Origin: Takakia lepidozioides
Lineage: Eukaryota > Streptophyta > Takakiopsida > Takakiales > Takakiaceae
Assembly: GCA_030704615.1 (NCBI GenBank)
Contig: CM060733.1
Coordinates: 41,850,001 to 41,914,000, forward strand
Length of the DNA: 64,000 nucleotides
Reading direction: 5' to 3'
Made by a program: the position numbers and the translations under genes. The notes below the pieces were generated by a model, which worked only from the letters and a program-made list of their open reading frames with translations, searched no databases and was not told the origin of the DNA. Numbering within the stretch: the first letter of the stretch is position 1; every line of letters starts with the position of its first letter. Of this stretch, positions 10,042-21,506 are shown piece by piece.

Positions 10042-11020
10042 TGTCGCGCGGCTTTTACTCACCCATCCCTTCGCTATCCGAGGCGGAAACTCCAAGATAG
10101 AAGAGTTGGAAATCTCTAAGTACTCAGCCCGCGCAGAACAATCAGTCATGACCTACAGCTAGTGTATCATGGGGGTGTTTCCTATTTGTTTCCCTTTCCG
10201 CATTCATCTTAGCTACCTTACCATTGATAATTAAGTATCAGTTTGCTTCATCAATTTATCGGTTTCCTTCACTCCTCCATTCAATCCACAGCTTCACTCA
10301 GATCTCTCTACACAGTGTGATTGTATCGTATAAGTATCAGATTATGATTTATCAGGTATCAGGCCGAAGCCATTGTGTCTCTATTCTCCTCTACAATATC
10401 CCTACCGCTTTGCATATAACAAGCATCTACTAATCCTCTTTCATCCTTCATCGTGCTCTCCAACCTCCGCTCCCGTATGACTCCGAAATCCTCCTCCCCC
10501 GAATATATATCTCTTCATTCCCCGTTCTTCCCTTTATCTTCCTATCCGTAGTTCTAACCGTTTCCCTCACTAACCGTCGCTTGTGAACTAACATGTTCCC
10601 CACAGTCGTTCCCTGTCCTGCTCTCCGTTCCCTATGATCGTGACCGCTGTGTCAAGCTGTGACTGGCTGTGTGAAACTGTGACGGGCTGTGACTGGCTGT
10701 GCGACTGTGTTTGGCTGTGTCGGCTGTGTCGGGCTGTGATTGGCTGTGTGGGCTGTGTGGGCTGTGTCTGGCTGTGTCAGGCTGTGACTGGCTGTGTCGG
10801 CTGTGTCGGGCTGTGATTGGCTGTGTGGGCTGTGTGGGCTGTGTCGACTGTGACGACTGTGACGGGCTGTGTTGGCTGTGTCGGCTGTGACGACTGTGTA
10901 ACCCCCCTCTACAATGCGTTGCTATCACCCCTAAGGCTCCTGTTGGTCTCAGTCTGTGCAAAAATTAAGGGTACCCTACAGATCCCATATAAGTGTCTAA
11001 GTCCCCTACAGTCTCTAACA
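10042..11020 (-). repeat. LTR-C, 3' LTR of the - strand family A copy
   Basis: Read on the - strand it starts TGTTAGAGACTGTAGG and ends GCGCGACA, 979 bp. The CACAGCC tract is at 10642-10902. It is shorter than LTR-A and LTR-B, mostly through the tract and through changes near 10490-10620. Confidence 0.9.
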
Positions 11021-11025
11021 TTTAT

Positions 11026-11038
11026 CCCTTCCCCCCTC
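11026..11038 (-). other. Polypurine tract (- strand)
   Basis: CCCTTCCCCCCTC on the + strand is the complement of the family A polypurine tract. It lies between the ORF3 stop and LTR-C. Confidence 0.75.
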
Positions 11039-11059
11039 AAAAAGCCGTGTCCTCACGGT

Positions 11060-14000
11060 TTACTGTTTCCGAGTAGCAAACCTTTGTGAGTGAGCTCCTT
11101 GTTGACGTTGAGAGTTTTGTGGCGGGCTGTGTGTACGAGCCCGAGGTCTGTCTCTGGTTGACGGAGATGGTTGATCATTACCTGGATAAGTGAGGCCTTC
11201 TGGAGGCTGATATCGAGGTAATCTTTCCGGCATAGGAGATCCCCTTTGTTTCTTCTCTTCCATCTGAACTGCATAGTCTTCTCCCATGTCAAAAGAATTC
11301 TGTGAAGAAACAGTTGTATCAGAATCCTCATCGCCTCTCAGGTGTTTTAATTTTCGAACTTTTTGTGGAATCATCTGGGGCATACAATGCTGTCCTACCA
11401 TGTCTGGAAGTTTGCATTTTACGACCTGGTGTAACCGTTGAACAGCAAAATTGGTGTAGACACTGAGCTCCTTGTCTGTCCAGATGAGTGGGGTACCAAT
11501 TACTGGTGCAGCGTGCAAGTATTTCCATGCGATATGTCCCTTATAGAAAATGTCATCAAGTCCGAATTTCTGTGTTGACAAATTGTTGCAGGCTGCTTGA
11601 AACCATGAACGAATTTGAGAATCCTTCTGTATCATAACTTTTGGGTCATATAGGTACATATGAGGTGGCACCGAAGGTAATACCCAATGATCTCCACTGG
11701 AGTAACTTTGAAAGCGTGCTTGCATCTTTTGTTGCTCAATGTGGTAACGTATCAGAAAACAAGCAGCGTAGTATAGCCCGCACCCCATGACAATACTTGC
11801 TATCTCCTTGGTCTTGGTATAAATGAGTCCATGTACAACCTGGAAAGCAACCAATTCCCTCAACATGGTACCTGCCTCGTGCCAGTATTGTGCAAAGTGA
11901 TGATCTTCAATATGTCGATTGTTTGGAAGAACTTTAGTCCTGGTTGCCACTGGCAGCCAAATACGCATGATTTGGTAGTAATGTGCGAATGACTGCGGAG
12001 GACTAAATTCTTTCCAAGCCAAATCCAACATGATGGGAATTTGGTTGAAGGGCATAATCATAGCCCTACTGTACTCCCTGGCAGCTGGAGTTTTAGGTGG
12101 GTTAAAAGCTGCATTGCCCCATACCTCCGGCTGTGGTGGCTGTGGTGTGGTTGTAGTAACCACAGGTTCAGCTACTGGTACACTGACCTGTTGTGGTGGT
12201 GGTGGTACTGGTTCCTGTACCATTGGCATCTCCTGCACCTCCTGTGAAGACTGAAAAGCCAGAGTTCTGGCTTGCAAATAAGAAGCCATTAGCTGTTCCT
12301 GAGGGATATAGACTTTTTGGTCGATGTTTGAAGTGAGGTCTTCCACTTGAGTCTGGAGTCCGTCTACATCCTCTTGTAACTCTGCTATCCTACTATAGAC
12401 ATTGTCTATAGTAGTTGTGGCAATGTTCTGCACCTGCAGTCTAAGCTCATTCATCTCGCTTTGGGTGAGCTTCCGTGGGGCTTTGCCCTCTACTGGCCCT
12501 TGTGCTAACCAGACCTGCATAAGGCTGTTATCCACCAAGCTGCTTGTGGTTCCCCTGAGAGTTTGCTCCTCTCTTAGCTTATACAATTCCAACTGTTGTT
12601 GTAAAGCCTCCATGCGCTTCGCCTGTGGCTCAACCAATTGCGCATAGGCAGCAAGTAGATTATTGGCTTCCTTCGAAGCCTTGTTACTGACCGCGATTTC
12701 ATTTCTATTGGCCACGATGGTTTGTTGCAACTCCACGATGTATTTCTCTTGCTCAGCTTCCATCTGCCTGTATTGCTTGAAAGTATCTTCATTGCGACAG
12801 ATTGTATTCTTCATATCGACAATGAGCTTCATTTGCTCCACATTCTCTTCTTCTGCCTTCGTACATTTTTCCGCTTGACTGTTTATTTCTTTTGTTGATT
12901 GGTCAAGCATAGTTGTAAATGTAGCGCATTGTATCGCCATCCTGTTATGCACTGTCTGCAACTCCGTATGTAGTGCATTCAGTTCTTGCAACTTGCTTTC
13001 ATGCTGCACCTGCATTTGGTATAGCTGTTGCTTATGTGCTTCGTGCAACTGGTCTTGCGTGAGGCCTGCCTCAATCAATTGTTGCTTGGCCAATTGCAAA
13101 GCCATTTCTGTATTGGCCAAGTCCTGCTTCATCTTGAGAGTGACCTCTTCATCGACCTTGTTTGCACACTCAGTGGCAAGTCGAGCCTCAAACTCCTTCC
13201 TGAGTTCCTCTTTCAAGGCTGTCAATTGGGTAATTGGAACATGGGTTTTGACATAAGTCCCCAACAAATTAAGTGTCCTGCCTATGGAACTCATCAGCAT
13301 TGCCTGTTGAGGGTCATCATGGTGAGGTTGCTGCTGTTCCTCCTGATCTTCAACAGTATGATGTCTCACTAACCATTCAGACCATTGTCCCACCGGATTT
13401 TCTTCCTGAACTACTTCATTTATGACCGGTGCTACAGTGTCATGGCCTTCCGCCTGTGGTACCTCCGACACAGGTGTGTGCATTATATGTACCTCAGGAT
13501 TTCTCTTGGGCAACTGTTGCACCTCTGGGATTTCTGTCTCCTTGACCAGACCAGAATATTCATAGAGAAGGTCCCCTTTCTCTATTTCTGCCACTATCTG
13601 TTCTGTAGTTGGAATATCTATCCCTTCACTTTCCAAATCAATTATTTCGGGTTGAGCTGCATGGATAACTTGTGACCTTTTGACAAGTCGTTCAAGTGGC
13701 TGTGTTGGTTGTGATGCAGAAGTAACTTCTTCCTCCCTCTCTGAAGGTCCTGCTTCCAGTAATAACATTCTTTTGTGCTGCTGTGCCCCTTCCTGGTCAT
13801 GAGCTTGGGAAACATTATCATGCGGAATCCGTGAAGCCAGTGGATCTGCCACTACAGTCTTTCCCCTTCTCTGCCTCTTAGTCTCGGGTTGTGCTGCTAG
13901 TCCACCCTCACTGTGTGAAGAGCCTTGCTCTTCCATTGCAGTTGTTTCTGGCTCAAACACTCCCATTTCTTTCCTTTCTTGTGCATTAAGTATGCGAGAA

Positions 14001-15274
14001 TCAAGGATTATTTGAGCAATGATTGGGCCAGACACTATGATAGGAGATTTTGCGGTAGTACCTTGTAATCTTTTCATCTCCTCTACCAGTGCGTTGTACA
14101 TTATGTCCGCCCATTGTACCTCTTGTCCCTTCAAGCCTTTGAGGATTTCCTCTGTGAAGGATCTGCTCAAATATTGTTGGTTCTCTTTCAGGGCAATCAG
14201 AACGTTCAATACTTGGCCTATGTCTTTTAACCCTGGGTACACAGCTTTGGTACAAGCATAACCCTGAGTTTTAAAGAAACTCCCTTCTTGGAATAAATCC
14301 CCTATTTGCAGTCTTGCCCTGTGTTTCTCCACATGCACTTGACCTGCTGGCAATCGAAACAATTGCTGGAGGTATAGGGGAGTAATCATTAATTCAACTC
14401 CCTTCACCGTTGTTGTTCCTGTCTTTGGCTCAAAGTTCTGCAAAAATTGTAACATGTACTGTCTATGGTGTAGTGTCCAATCCATGCTTTGCAATCCTTC
14501 CAATCTCAGCTCCTTCAGTATCTTTATCGCCTGTGGGGTAGCCATCGTTTGTTTCTGCAGAATTGTGGTGCTCTTCACCCTGATTTCCTCCATTCCTCTC
14601 ACTCTCTTCATCTTAGACTCACAGAACTGCTTTGGCTGTAACAACTGCAGGAATGCCTGTAGTGCACAAAGCATAAACGTATGGTTGCCGCAGAAAGCTA
14701 TGGGTAATCTCTTGTAAGCCTGCGGGGCTTGCAAGCATTGCTCAAGAGAAAAGCTCTGCTCTGTCGTTTCGTGTCTATGCCACTGCGTAAGTAATATTGC
14801 GAGCGTATAGTCTGTTAGTTCCTCCATAGTTTCCAAGTTATAGCATTTATGGCCTGTCCTGTCGAGACGCCCGTTACTCAGAACGACGCCGCCTCTTGCG
14901 CTCAATTTCCCTCCATTTTCTTGATCATTTTTCTGGTTTTCTATTGGCTGTATCTGCTGTGACTGGATTTTAACTTTTATCTTCTTTAGTGGACTTTCCC
15001 TGTTGGATAGTCCACTAGGATCACACATGCGACATGAATTCGGCTTTTGTGTACTTGCCGTTCGTTCCGTTTCCCTTTTTCCGTATTCATTAATGGGCCC
15101 GCCTTTCATCCCTTTTGACGGCCGTTCTTGTCCTCTTTCTTTTTGACACCTGTCCTTGCACTTCATTCTCTGCTGTGTGTCGCACCCTGACCTCCACGTG
15201 TCTATTTTTAAATTAATTTCCGTTTCTTCTTCCTTCAGCCATTTTCCTGAAGTTTTTATGTGTCCACTTGTCAC
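11060..15274 (-). CDS. ORF3 of family A, intact, 1404 codons
   Basis: This is the only uninterrupted full copy in the window. The N-terminal ~100 residues are basic (KCKDRCQKERGQERPSKGMK). A globular domain at ~150-400 contains ELTDYTLAILLTQWHRHE and VELMITPLYLQQLFRLPAGQ, which recalls plant mobile-domain or gag-like folds, but I cannot assign it. An acidic stretch at ~430-650 includes IIDLESEGIDIPTTEQ. A coiled coil spans ~680-920, a Pro/Gln linker ~1010-1045 and a Trp/His-rich domain ~1060-1300. The tail is Ser/Arg-rich. It lies downstream of integrase in sense orientation, separated by a tandem repeat tract, and ends before the polypurine tract. Three copies keep the frame over long stretches. 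The length and long coiled coil are unusual for an extra retroelement ORF. The function is unknown. Confidence 0.8.
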   Translation of the reverse strand: MTSGHIKTSGKWLKEEETEINLKIDTWRSGCDTQQRMKCKDRCQKERGQERPSKGMKGGPINEYGKRETERTASTQKPNSCRMCDPSGLSNRESPLKKIKVKIQSQQIQPIENQKNDQENGGKLSARGGVVLSNGRLDRTGHKCYNLETMEELTDYTLAILLTQWHRHETTEQSFSLEQCLQAPQAYKRLPIAFCGNHTFMLCALQAFLQLLQPKQFCESKMKRVRGMEEIRVKSTTILQKQTMATPQAIKILKELRLEGLQSMDWTLHHRQYMLQFLQNFEPKTGTTTVKGVELMITPLYLQQLFRLPAGQVHVEKHRARLQIGDLFQEGSFFKTQGYACTKAVYPGLKDIGQVLNVLIALKENQQYLSRSFTEEILKGLKGQEVQWADIMYNALVEEMKRLQGTTAKSPIIVSGPIIAQIILDSRILNAQERKEMGVFEPETTAMEEQGSSHSEGGLAAQPETKRQRRGKTVVADPLASRIPHDNVSQAHDQEGAQQHKRMLLLEAGPSEREEEVTSASQPTQPLERLVKRSQVIHAAQPEIIDLESEGIDIPTTEQIVAEIEKGDLLYEYSGLVKETEIPEVQQLPKRNPEVHIMHTPVSEVPQAEGHDTVAPVINEVVQEENPVGQWSEWLVRHHTVEDQEEQQQPHHDDPQQAMLMSSIGRTLNLLGTYVKTHVPITQLTALKEELRKEFEARLATECANKVDEEVTLKMKQDLANTEMALQLAKQQLIEAGLTQDQLHEAHKQQLYQMQVQHESKLQELNALHTELQTVHNRMAIQCATFTTMLDQSTKEINSQAEKCTKAEEENVEQMKLIVDMKNTICRNEDTFKQYRQMEAEQEKYIVELQQTIVANRNEIAVSNKASKEANNLLAAYAQLVEPQAKRMEALQQQLELYKLREEQTLRGTTSSLVDNSLMQVWLAQGPVEGKAPRKLTQSEMNELRLQVQNIATTTIDNVYSRIAELQEDVDGLQTQVEDLTSNIDQKVYIPQEQLMASYLQARTLAFQSSQEVQEMPMVQEPVPPPPQQVSVPVAEPVVTTTTPQPPQPEVWGNAAFNPPKTPAAREYSRAMIMPFNQIPIMLDLAWKEFSPPQSFAHYYQIMRIWLPVATRTKVLPNNRHIEDHHFAQYWHEAGTMLRELVAFQVVHGLIYTKTKEIASIVMGCGLYYAACFLIRYHIEQQKMQARFQSYSSGDHWVLPSVPPHMYLYDPKVMIQKDSQIRSWFQAACNNLSTQKFGLDDIFYKGHIAWKYLHAAPVIGTPLIWTDKELSVYTNFAVQRLHQVVKCKLPDMVGQHCMPQMIPQKVRKLKHLRGDEDSDTTVSSQNSFDMGEDYAVQMEEKKQRGSPMPERLPRYQPPEGLTYPGNDQPSPSTRDRPRARTHSPPQNSQRQQGAHSQRFATRKQ

Positions 15275-15315
15275 TGATTCTATGGATCGTGTAACTTTAG
15301 TAGGCTTTGTTGAGC

Positions 15316-15716
15316 TGTGACAGGCTGTGTCATACTGTGTTATGCTGTGATAGGCTGTGTTGCACTGTGGTAAGCTGTGATAGGCTGTGACACGCTGCGG
15401 TAGGTTGTGATAGGCTGTGTTGCGCCTTGCTGGGTTGTGGTTGGCTGTGTCACGTCGTGACGGGCTGTGGTAGGCTGTGTTGCGCCTTGCTGGGCTGTGG
15501 TTGGCTGTGTCACGTCGTAACGGGCTGTGATAGGCTGTGTCACGCCGTGCTGGGCTGTGTCATGCTGGCTGTGATAGGCTGTGTCACGCCGTGATGGCTG
15601 TGATAGGCTGTGTCACGCCGTGATGGGCTGTGATAGGCTGTGTCACGCTGTGCTGGGCTGTGATAGGCTGTGTCACGCCGTGATGGGCTGTGATAGGCTG
15701 TGTCACGTTTGTTTTG
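15316..15716. repeat. Tandem repeat tract between integrase and ORF3
   Basis: Units of about 20-40 bp built from GGCTGTGATAGGCTGTG and TGTCACGCCGTG repeat for ~400 bp. On the coding strand they read as CACAGCC-type text, related to but different from the LTR tract. The integrase frame runs through them, giving RRDTAYHSP repeats at its C-terminus. A shorter version is at 58566-58806. Confidence 0.8.
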
Positions 15717-16928
15717 CCCACCCCGGTCATATATACTGGGCCTAGCGACAAGTGTTCCATACTCCGTTCGTAACACTGGTGCAGCCCGTGACTGCTCTTG
15801 CGGTTCAACATGCAAATCATGCTGCAGGGGTTTGTCATGGATACCACTGTACCCCTTCAACTTATTTGCATTGACTCTTCCCAGCATTTCTTTGTTAATG
15901 GTTTGTAACATGGCTGTGTTGTTATCATACATCTTTTGTATGACATAAGGTCCTTTCCATGGTGATTTAAGCTTAGAAGCTTGAATCTTTCCTTTCTTTT
16001 GCAACCATAGAACCAAATCCCCCGTCTTAAAAGTCTTTAACTTGCCTTCATCAAACTGTTCCTTTCGCTTCATCTGAATCCTGGTCATATTATCAGCTGC
16101 ATCAGCACGTATTTCTTCCACATGGTATAATTCATGTTTCCTGACCTTGATGGAGTCTTGCAATTCCATTCTTTTTCCCCACTCCGTTCTCATGGTAGGT
16201 AACAGGAATTCCACTGGAAGTAAGGCTTCCATACCATAAACTAATTGGAATGGTGTATACTTTGTGGTGACTTTATACGAAGTCCTGTATGACCATAAAG
16301 CTGTCAGCAGCTTTGTATCCCAATCCGTTCTGTTTGCATTGACTATCTTAGCCAAGATAGTACATAGTATTTTGTTGGTAGCCTCTGCCTGTCCATTACC
16401 CTGTGGGTAATATGTTGTACTCTTTCTATGCACAATCATAAACTCTTTAGTCAATAACTCAATGGTCTCATTCATGAAGTGACTTCCTTGATCACTGATA
16501 AATTCTAAGGGACATCCAAATCGTGTAAGTATGTTCTCGTACAGGAACCTTGCTGTGGACTTGGCTGTGTTGTCCCTCAAAGCTTTAGCTTCCACCCACT
16601 TTGTAGTATAATCAGTGGCTGTAATTATGTACCTGTTTTGTGTATTCTTGGATGGTGGATTAATTGGTCCAACAAAGTCTAGTCCCCATTTCTGAAATGG
16701 TTCCGTAGGCATTGTAGGATGCAAGGCCATTCTTCCAGATCTCTGCAAAGGTCCTAGCCTCTGACATTCATCACACTTCTGACAATACTCATGTACATCT
16801 TTGAACAAAGTAGGCCACCAGTATCCTGCGAGTAGTATCTTTCTACTGGTAGTCTCTTCTCCAAAATGACCTCCAGCCACTCCTTTATGAACTTCCTCCA
16901 AGACTTTATTTACTTCATGGTGGTACAA
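15540..16928 (-). pseudogene. Integrase of family A, separated from RT by a frameshift
   Basis: The frame holds the HHCC zinc domain (HHEVNKV...HKGVAGGHFG, then CQKCDECQ at ~residues 45-52). The DDE core follows: LDFVGPI (~83), ISDQGSHF (~147) and QGNGQAEATNK (~182). A C-terminal DNA-binding part contains KTGDLVLWLQKKGKIQ. The last ~90 residues are translated tandem repeats (RRDTAYHSPS). At 16929-16945 this copy lacks one base relative to 60035-60055, where the frame runs from RNase H into integrase (KLGPDGVLKRCLYHHEV). The pol of this copy is therefore broken, although the integrase residues are intact. Confidence 0.85.
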
Positions 16929-16936
16929 GCATCGTT

Positions 16937-18997
16937 TTAGTACCCATCTGGTCCTAACTTATACATTCTGCTTCCTACCATAGTATAAGGTAAAGCTTTG
17001 ATAGCGATTCTCTTCCTCTGCTCCTTACCATAACTAGGTGGGCACTGACCATGAGCAAGGTAGTATCTGATTGGCCACTGCCAATCTAACCATTCATCTG
17101 CACTTCCTTGCACCTCCATTACAAATAAACTCGCATCAGGTAACTGATCGTCCACTCCTGTGGCGGCCTCTCCTGTTGTTAGTCGTGACAAATGATCTGC
17201 CACAAGATGCAAACGGCCAGGCTTGTAAATAACCTCGAACTCAAACTCATGCAAGATTATTAACCACCTCGCTATCCTTCCACTTATCAAAGGTTTGTTC
17301 ACCAGATATATCAGAGCCTGGTGATCCACATAAAACATAAACTTTCTTCCCAATAGGTAATGCCTGAATTTCTTCACTGCATAGATCATTGCCAATGCTT
17401 CCCTTTCCGTTGTGCTATAGTTCCTCTCAGCACTGTTCATCAACCGGCTAGCATAGTACACAGGTGAATCTATATTCCCTGTAACATTCTGGGCTAACAC
17501 CGCTCCCAACGCTTCTCCTGATGCATCGCAGTGAACATGAAATACTACATGCCAGTGAGGGTTAATTAGCACAGGTGTAGTTGTTACTGACAGTGTAAGT
17601 TCCTCAAACGCCTGTTGACATTCAGCTGTCCATGCAAACACTGCATCTTTCTTCAGAAGCTTGCTCAATGGTGCTGCTATTTGTGCATACCTTTTGACAA
17701 ATCTTCTGTAATAACTGGTTTGCCCAAGGAATCTCCTCAAACTCTTAACATTCACTGGTGGTGGAGAGGCTTTAATGGACTCTGTCTTCCTGGGATCCAC
17801 AAGGAGTCCCTTCTTACACACAATGTGTCCCAGAAGCACCCCTGAGTTCACACAGAAAGTACACTTCTCTGGGTTCAAGCCCAGACCTCTCATCCTGCAT
17901 CTGGCCAGGCATAACTCCAATTTATGCAAGTGCTCATTCTTAGAGCTGTACACACTGAAATCATCCAAAAACACCTGCATGAAATCATCCAGATACTCTT
18001 GAAAAGATTCACTTATCACTCTCTGAAAGGTCGCTGGTGCATTACAAAGTCCAAAGGGCATGACTTTGTATGCATAAGCCCCCCAGTCTGTGATGAAAGC
18101 TGTTTTCCCTTGGTCTTCTTCTGCCACTTGCACTTGATTATAACCACTGAAGCCATCCATGAATGAGTACATCTCATGGCCTGCCACAGTGTCTAATACT
18201 GCTTCTGTGAATGGCAAAGGGAAAGGATCTTTCTTCGTACAAGCATTCAGCTTCTTATAGTTCACACATACTCTTAGTTTGCCATTCTTCTTGGGAACTA
18301 TAACAATGGGTGACAACCAAGTTGTATACTCTATTGGGTATATAAACTTAGCCTCAGCCAACTTCTTTATCTCTTCTCCAACCTTCTGTGCGTAGTTGGG
18401 ATTCATTCTATACCTCGCCTGCTTGATTGGTACTGACCCTGGTTCCAGTTCAATTTTATGCTGACAGACTTCAGGTGGTATCCCTTTTAGATCCTCATAG
18501 CTCCAAGCAAATACATCTCTGTATTTGATGAACAAGCTTTTAGCTTCTTCGAAGAATTCCGGCTCCAAATCAGCTCCTACTTTCACCATCCTCGGTTCCT
18601 CCTGAGTTCCCACATTTACTTCTCTCACCTGCTCATCAGCTGTGATTGTCCAACCAGTCACCACTTCATCCTGTAAGCTCACAGTGGCTGGTTCTTCTAG
18701 GATTTCTATTTCTCCTTCTCTTTCTTCATAGAAATGTGATGGGTAAATGCTGGTTTCTTCTTCAGTTGGTGTTGCTGTCACTACACCACAGCAGATACCT
18801 CTCAAACAACTTAGGCTTTCCAGCCGCATCTCTGCAACCTGCTCCCACTCTGGGTGTGCAGCAAATAGGGTAGCTTCCTGCTCCTCATCCAGTCCTCCTC
18901 TCCAGTCATACTCTCTGACTCCTCGAGGTCTTCTTGTAGCAGGTAATCTACTAGATTTCTTTGTGGTAATTTGTATCTCGTGTATCCCATTATGCAC
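16937..18997 (-). pseudogene. Reverse transcriptase and RNase H of family A
   Basis: RT begins near residue 190 with VPIKQARYRMNPNYAQKV and has WLSPIVIVPKKNGKLRVCV, MPFGLCNAPATFQR and the catalytic box FLDDFSVYSS near residue 345. The LDDFSVY form is typical of Tat/Athila-lineage elements. RNase H starts near residue 489 (VHCDASGEALGAVLAQ) and ends around KPGRLHLVADHLSRL. An extra base at about 18998-19002, compared with 62090-62098, separates it from the protease frame, and a missing base separates it from integrase. It was one polyprotein that has since decayed by single-base changes. Confidence 0.88.
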
Positions 18998-19631
18998 AGG
19001 TTAGTAACTGAGAATTCCAGTCATGGAATACCCTGGCCTGTTTCAGCCACGGACGTCCCAATAATAAGGAGTAAGCCTCCATGACTTCATCCATTTTTAA
19101 TACAGTTACTGTGATCATAAAGATCATTTTCTGTATCTGTATCTTAACTCCTCTTATTAATCCCAATGGCTGCACACTTCTTTGATCTGCCATTGTTACT
19201 GTAAATGGGGCTGGTTTCATGTTACTTAGACCAAGCTTCTTCCTTAATTGGTCTGTCATGATATTTACTCCAGAACCACCATCTATCAGTACATCAGTTA
19301 GTTCTGTGCTTCCAATTCTCAATTGGATTACTGGCATAGAATCATCAAAGTCCATGACTGGTTCTCGCCCTTCCGGCTTCACATTATAACTGGTCACCTT
19401 GCTGTTCAGGTCTGTGTTTCCTGTCTCTTGGGCAATTCGATTGATTGCTTGATACAGCCTGTGCCTACAATAAGGTGCCACAGCTAATAGCTGTCCAATG
19501 GTAATTTCTGCTTTGGTCTGACATATTACTTCAGCCAAAGTCTCTTCATTACTTTGCATGTCTGCATCTTCTTTTTTCCTTTCTTCCTCACTCCCCTCTT
19601 TTTCTCCATCCGAATCAGAGGAATCTGCCAC
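18990..19631 (-). pseudogene. Protease region of family A
   Basis: The frame carries VLIDGGSGVNIM, the aspartic-protease active site in the DGGS form seen in Tat/Athila-type elements, then LLLGRPWLKQARVFHDW, the usual end of the protease domain. The N-terminal 50 residues are very acidic. It overlaps the 19526-19882 frame and is shifted from it, so the link to gag is broken in this copy or crossed by programmed frameshifting. In the third copy the frame reads from the protease end straight into RT (LLTVHNGIHEIQI). Confidence 0.8.
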
Positions 19632-19952
19632 AGGAATATCCGTACTCTTTGCATTTCCCTTATAGTATCTGCCACTTCCTTGTGCAGTTCCTTCTCATCT
19701 TTCCAAGTCTCTTCATCTTCAGGCATATCATTGCCACTTCCAGTCTCATCTTCTTCCTCTTCTACTGGAGGTATTAGTTTGGCTTTACTTCTTGTTACTA
19801 TCATTGTACTTACTTCTGGTACAACACATGGCCTAACCATGTGAGCTGCCACCACTGGGCCCTCATTCACAGGAGCTCTCATCTCATTCTGGTTCTTATC
19901 CAGAATGAACAGGCTGCCTTGCGATGTCCTGGCTGATTACAATAGTAACATA
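19526..19952 (-). pseudogene. Gag C-terminal segment with a third zinc knuckle
   Basis: The 19526-19882 frame (RAPVNEGPVVAAHMVRP, then an acidic stretch) extends upstream in the same frame to CYYCNQPGHRKAAC (about 19905-19950), a CX2CX4HX4C zinc knuckle. Two other knuckles lie in the main gag frame, giving three in all. The stretch 19953-20139 is Gly/Gln/Asn-rich in gag sense and links the knuckles. Confidence 0.6.
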
Positions 19953-20139
19953 GCTCTTCACCATTGGGTCCTCGCCCTTGGTCTGTTCTTGGATTATTTC
20001 TATAATCCTGATTCCCGGGCTGGTAATTCCCCCTTGGATTACCCTGATAGTTGCCTCTGGAATTTCCTTGGTAATTCCCTCTTGATTACCTCTCCCTTCC
20101 ATGCCATTGTTATAACCACCAGACCTACCATAGTGGTCC

Positions 20140-21006
20140 TGATCATTGCTTCTTCTTGGCTGGGCTGCACCTGATGCACCCTTACTTGCCTAGGTTCTCT
20201 TGCAGCTGTCCTTCTGTTGTAGTAACAATTCTCAGTAGAATGGTTATCCATTTTACAGATAGTACAGTGTTTCTCCTTCATGTGGCATTCTGTAGTGGTA
20301 TGGCCTTCATTCTGGCACTTTGCACACCATACACCCTTCCTCCAATGTGTTGCAGCCTCTGTGGCATACTTCTTCAAGATTTCTTCCAATCTTTTCTCAT
20401 AGTTATCCCTCTTCATCTTTTCCTTTCTCTTACTCTTTCTTTTTAGTTCTTGCTCTTCTTCTTCATCTGACTCATCTCAGAGTCCTCATCTTCCTTTTTC
20501 TCTCTCCTGAGCATTCCCAATTGCTCAATTCTGTTTGCAGTTTCAAATGCCTCCTCCACTGTATTATGGGGTAACATATCCACTTTCTTTCTTCTGCAAC
20601 TCTGGTCTTAGTCCACTCACAAACCAAGTCTTCTGTAAACCGGGTGCTGGTACTGCAGCCAGCTTTTTCATCATCAATTCCATCTTCTCCATATACTCTT
20701 CAACAGTTTCATGCTTCTTCTGCTTCAGCTGTTGTAAACTTCCATACACTTCATCCTCAGTTTTACTTGTCCTGAACCTATTTCGAAATGATGTATTCAA
20801 GCCATTCCAGGTTAGGAAATGATTATCAGGGAATCTTGCATACCATTCACTTGCTTTCTTGATAAGTGAACAAGGAAACAGTCTCATCTTGGCATCATCG
20901 CCATTCTCATTGTTCACTATACACATGTGCTCAAATTGGCTAATGTGTACATCGGGATCCCCTTTTCCTGAATATATTGGAAAGGGTGGTTTTGCCCGTG
21001 TTGGTT
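20140..21006 (-). repeat. Left copy of a gag segment flanking the assembly gap
   Basis: These 867 bp match 21507-22386 almost base for base: the two knuckles CAKCQNEGHTTTEC and CTICKMDNHSTENC and the capsid-like domain PFPIYSGKGDPDVHISQF to MLPHNTVEEAFETANRI. The left copy has small frame-breaking differences, for example near 20475 and 20585. Because it stops exactly at the N run, I read it as an unmerged contig end rather than a real duplication. Confidence 0.7.
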
Positions 21007-21506
21007 NNNNNNNNNNNNNNNNNNNNNNNNNNNNNNNNNNNNNNNNNNNNNNNNNNNNNNNNNNNNNNNNNNNNNNNNNNNNNNNNNNNNNNNNNNNNNN
21101 NNNNNNNNNNNNNNNNNNNNNNNNNNNNNNNNNNNNNNNNNNNNNNNNNNNNNNNNNNNNNNNNNNNNNNNNNNNNNNNNNNNNNNNNNNNNNNNNNNNN
21201 NNNNNNNNNNNNNNNNNNNNNNNNNNNNNNNNNNNNNNNNNNNNNNNNNNNNNNNNNNNNNNNNNNNNNNNNNNNNNNNNNNNNNNNNNNNNNNNNNNNN
21301 NNNNNNNNNNNNNNNNNNNNNNNNNNNNNNNNNNNNNNNNNNNNNNNNNNNNNNNNNNNNNNNNNNNNNNNNNNNNNNNNNNNNNNNNNNNNNNNNNNNN
21401 NNNNNNNNNNNNNNNNNNNNNNNNNNNNNNNNNNNNNNNNNNNNNNNNNNNNNNNNNNNNNNNNNNNNNNNNNNNNNNNNNNNNNNNNNNNNNNNNNNNN
21501 NNNNNN
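21007..21506. other. Assembly gap, 500 N
   Basis: Exactly 500 N, the usual placeholder for a gap of unknown size. Translations that span it are not real. Confidence 0.98.
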
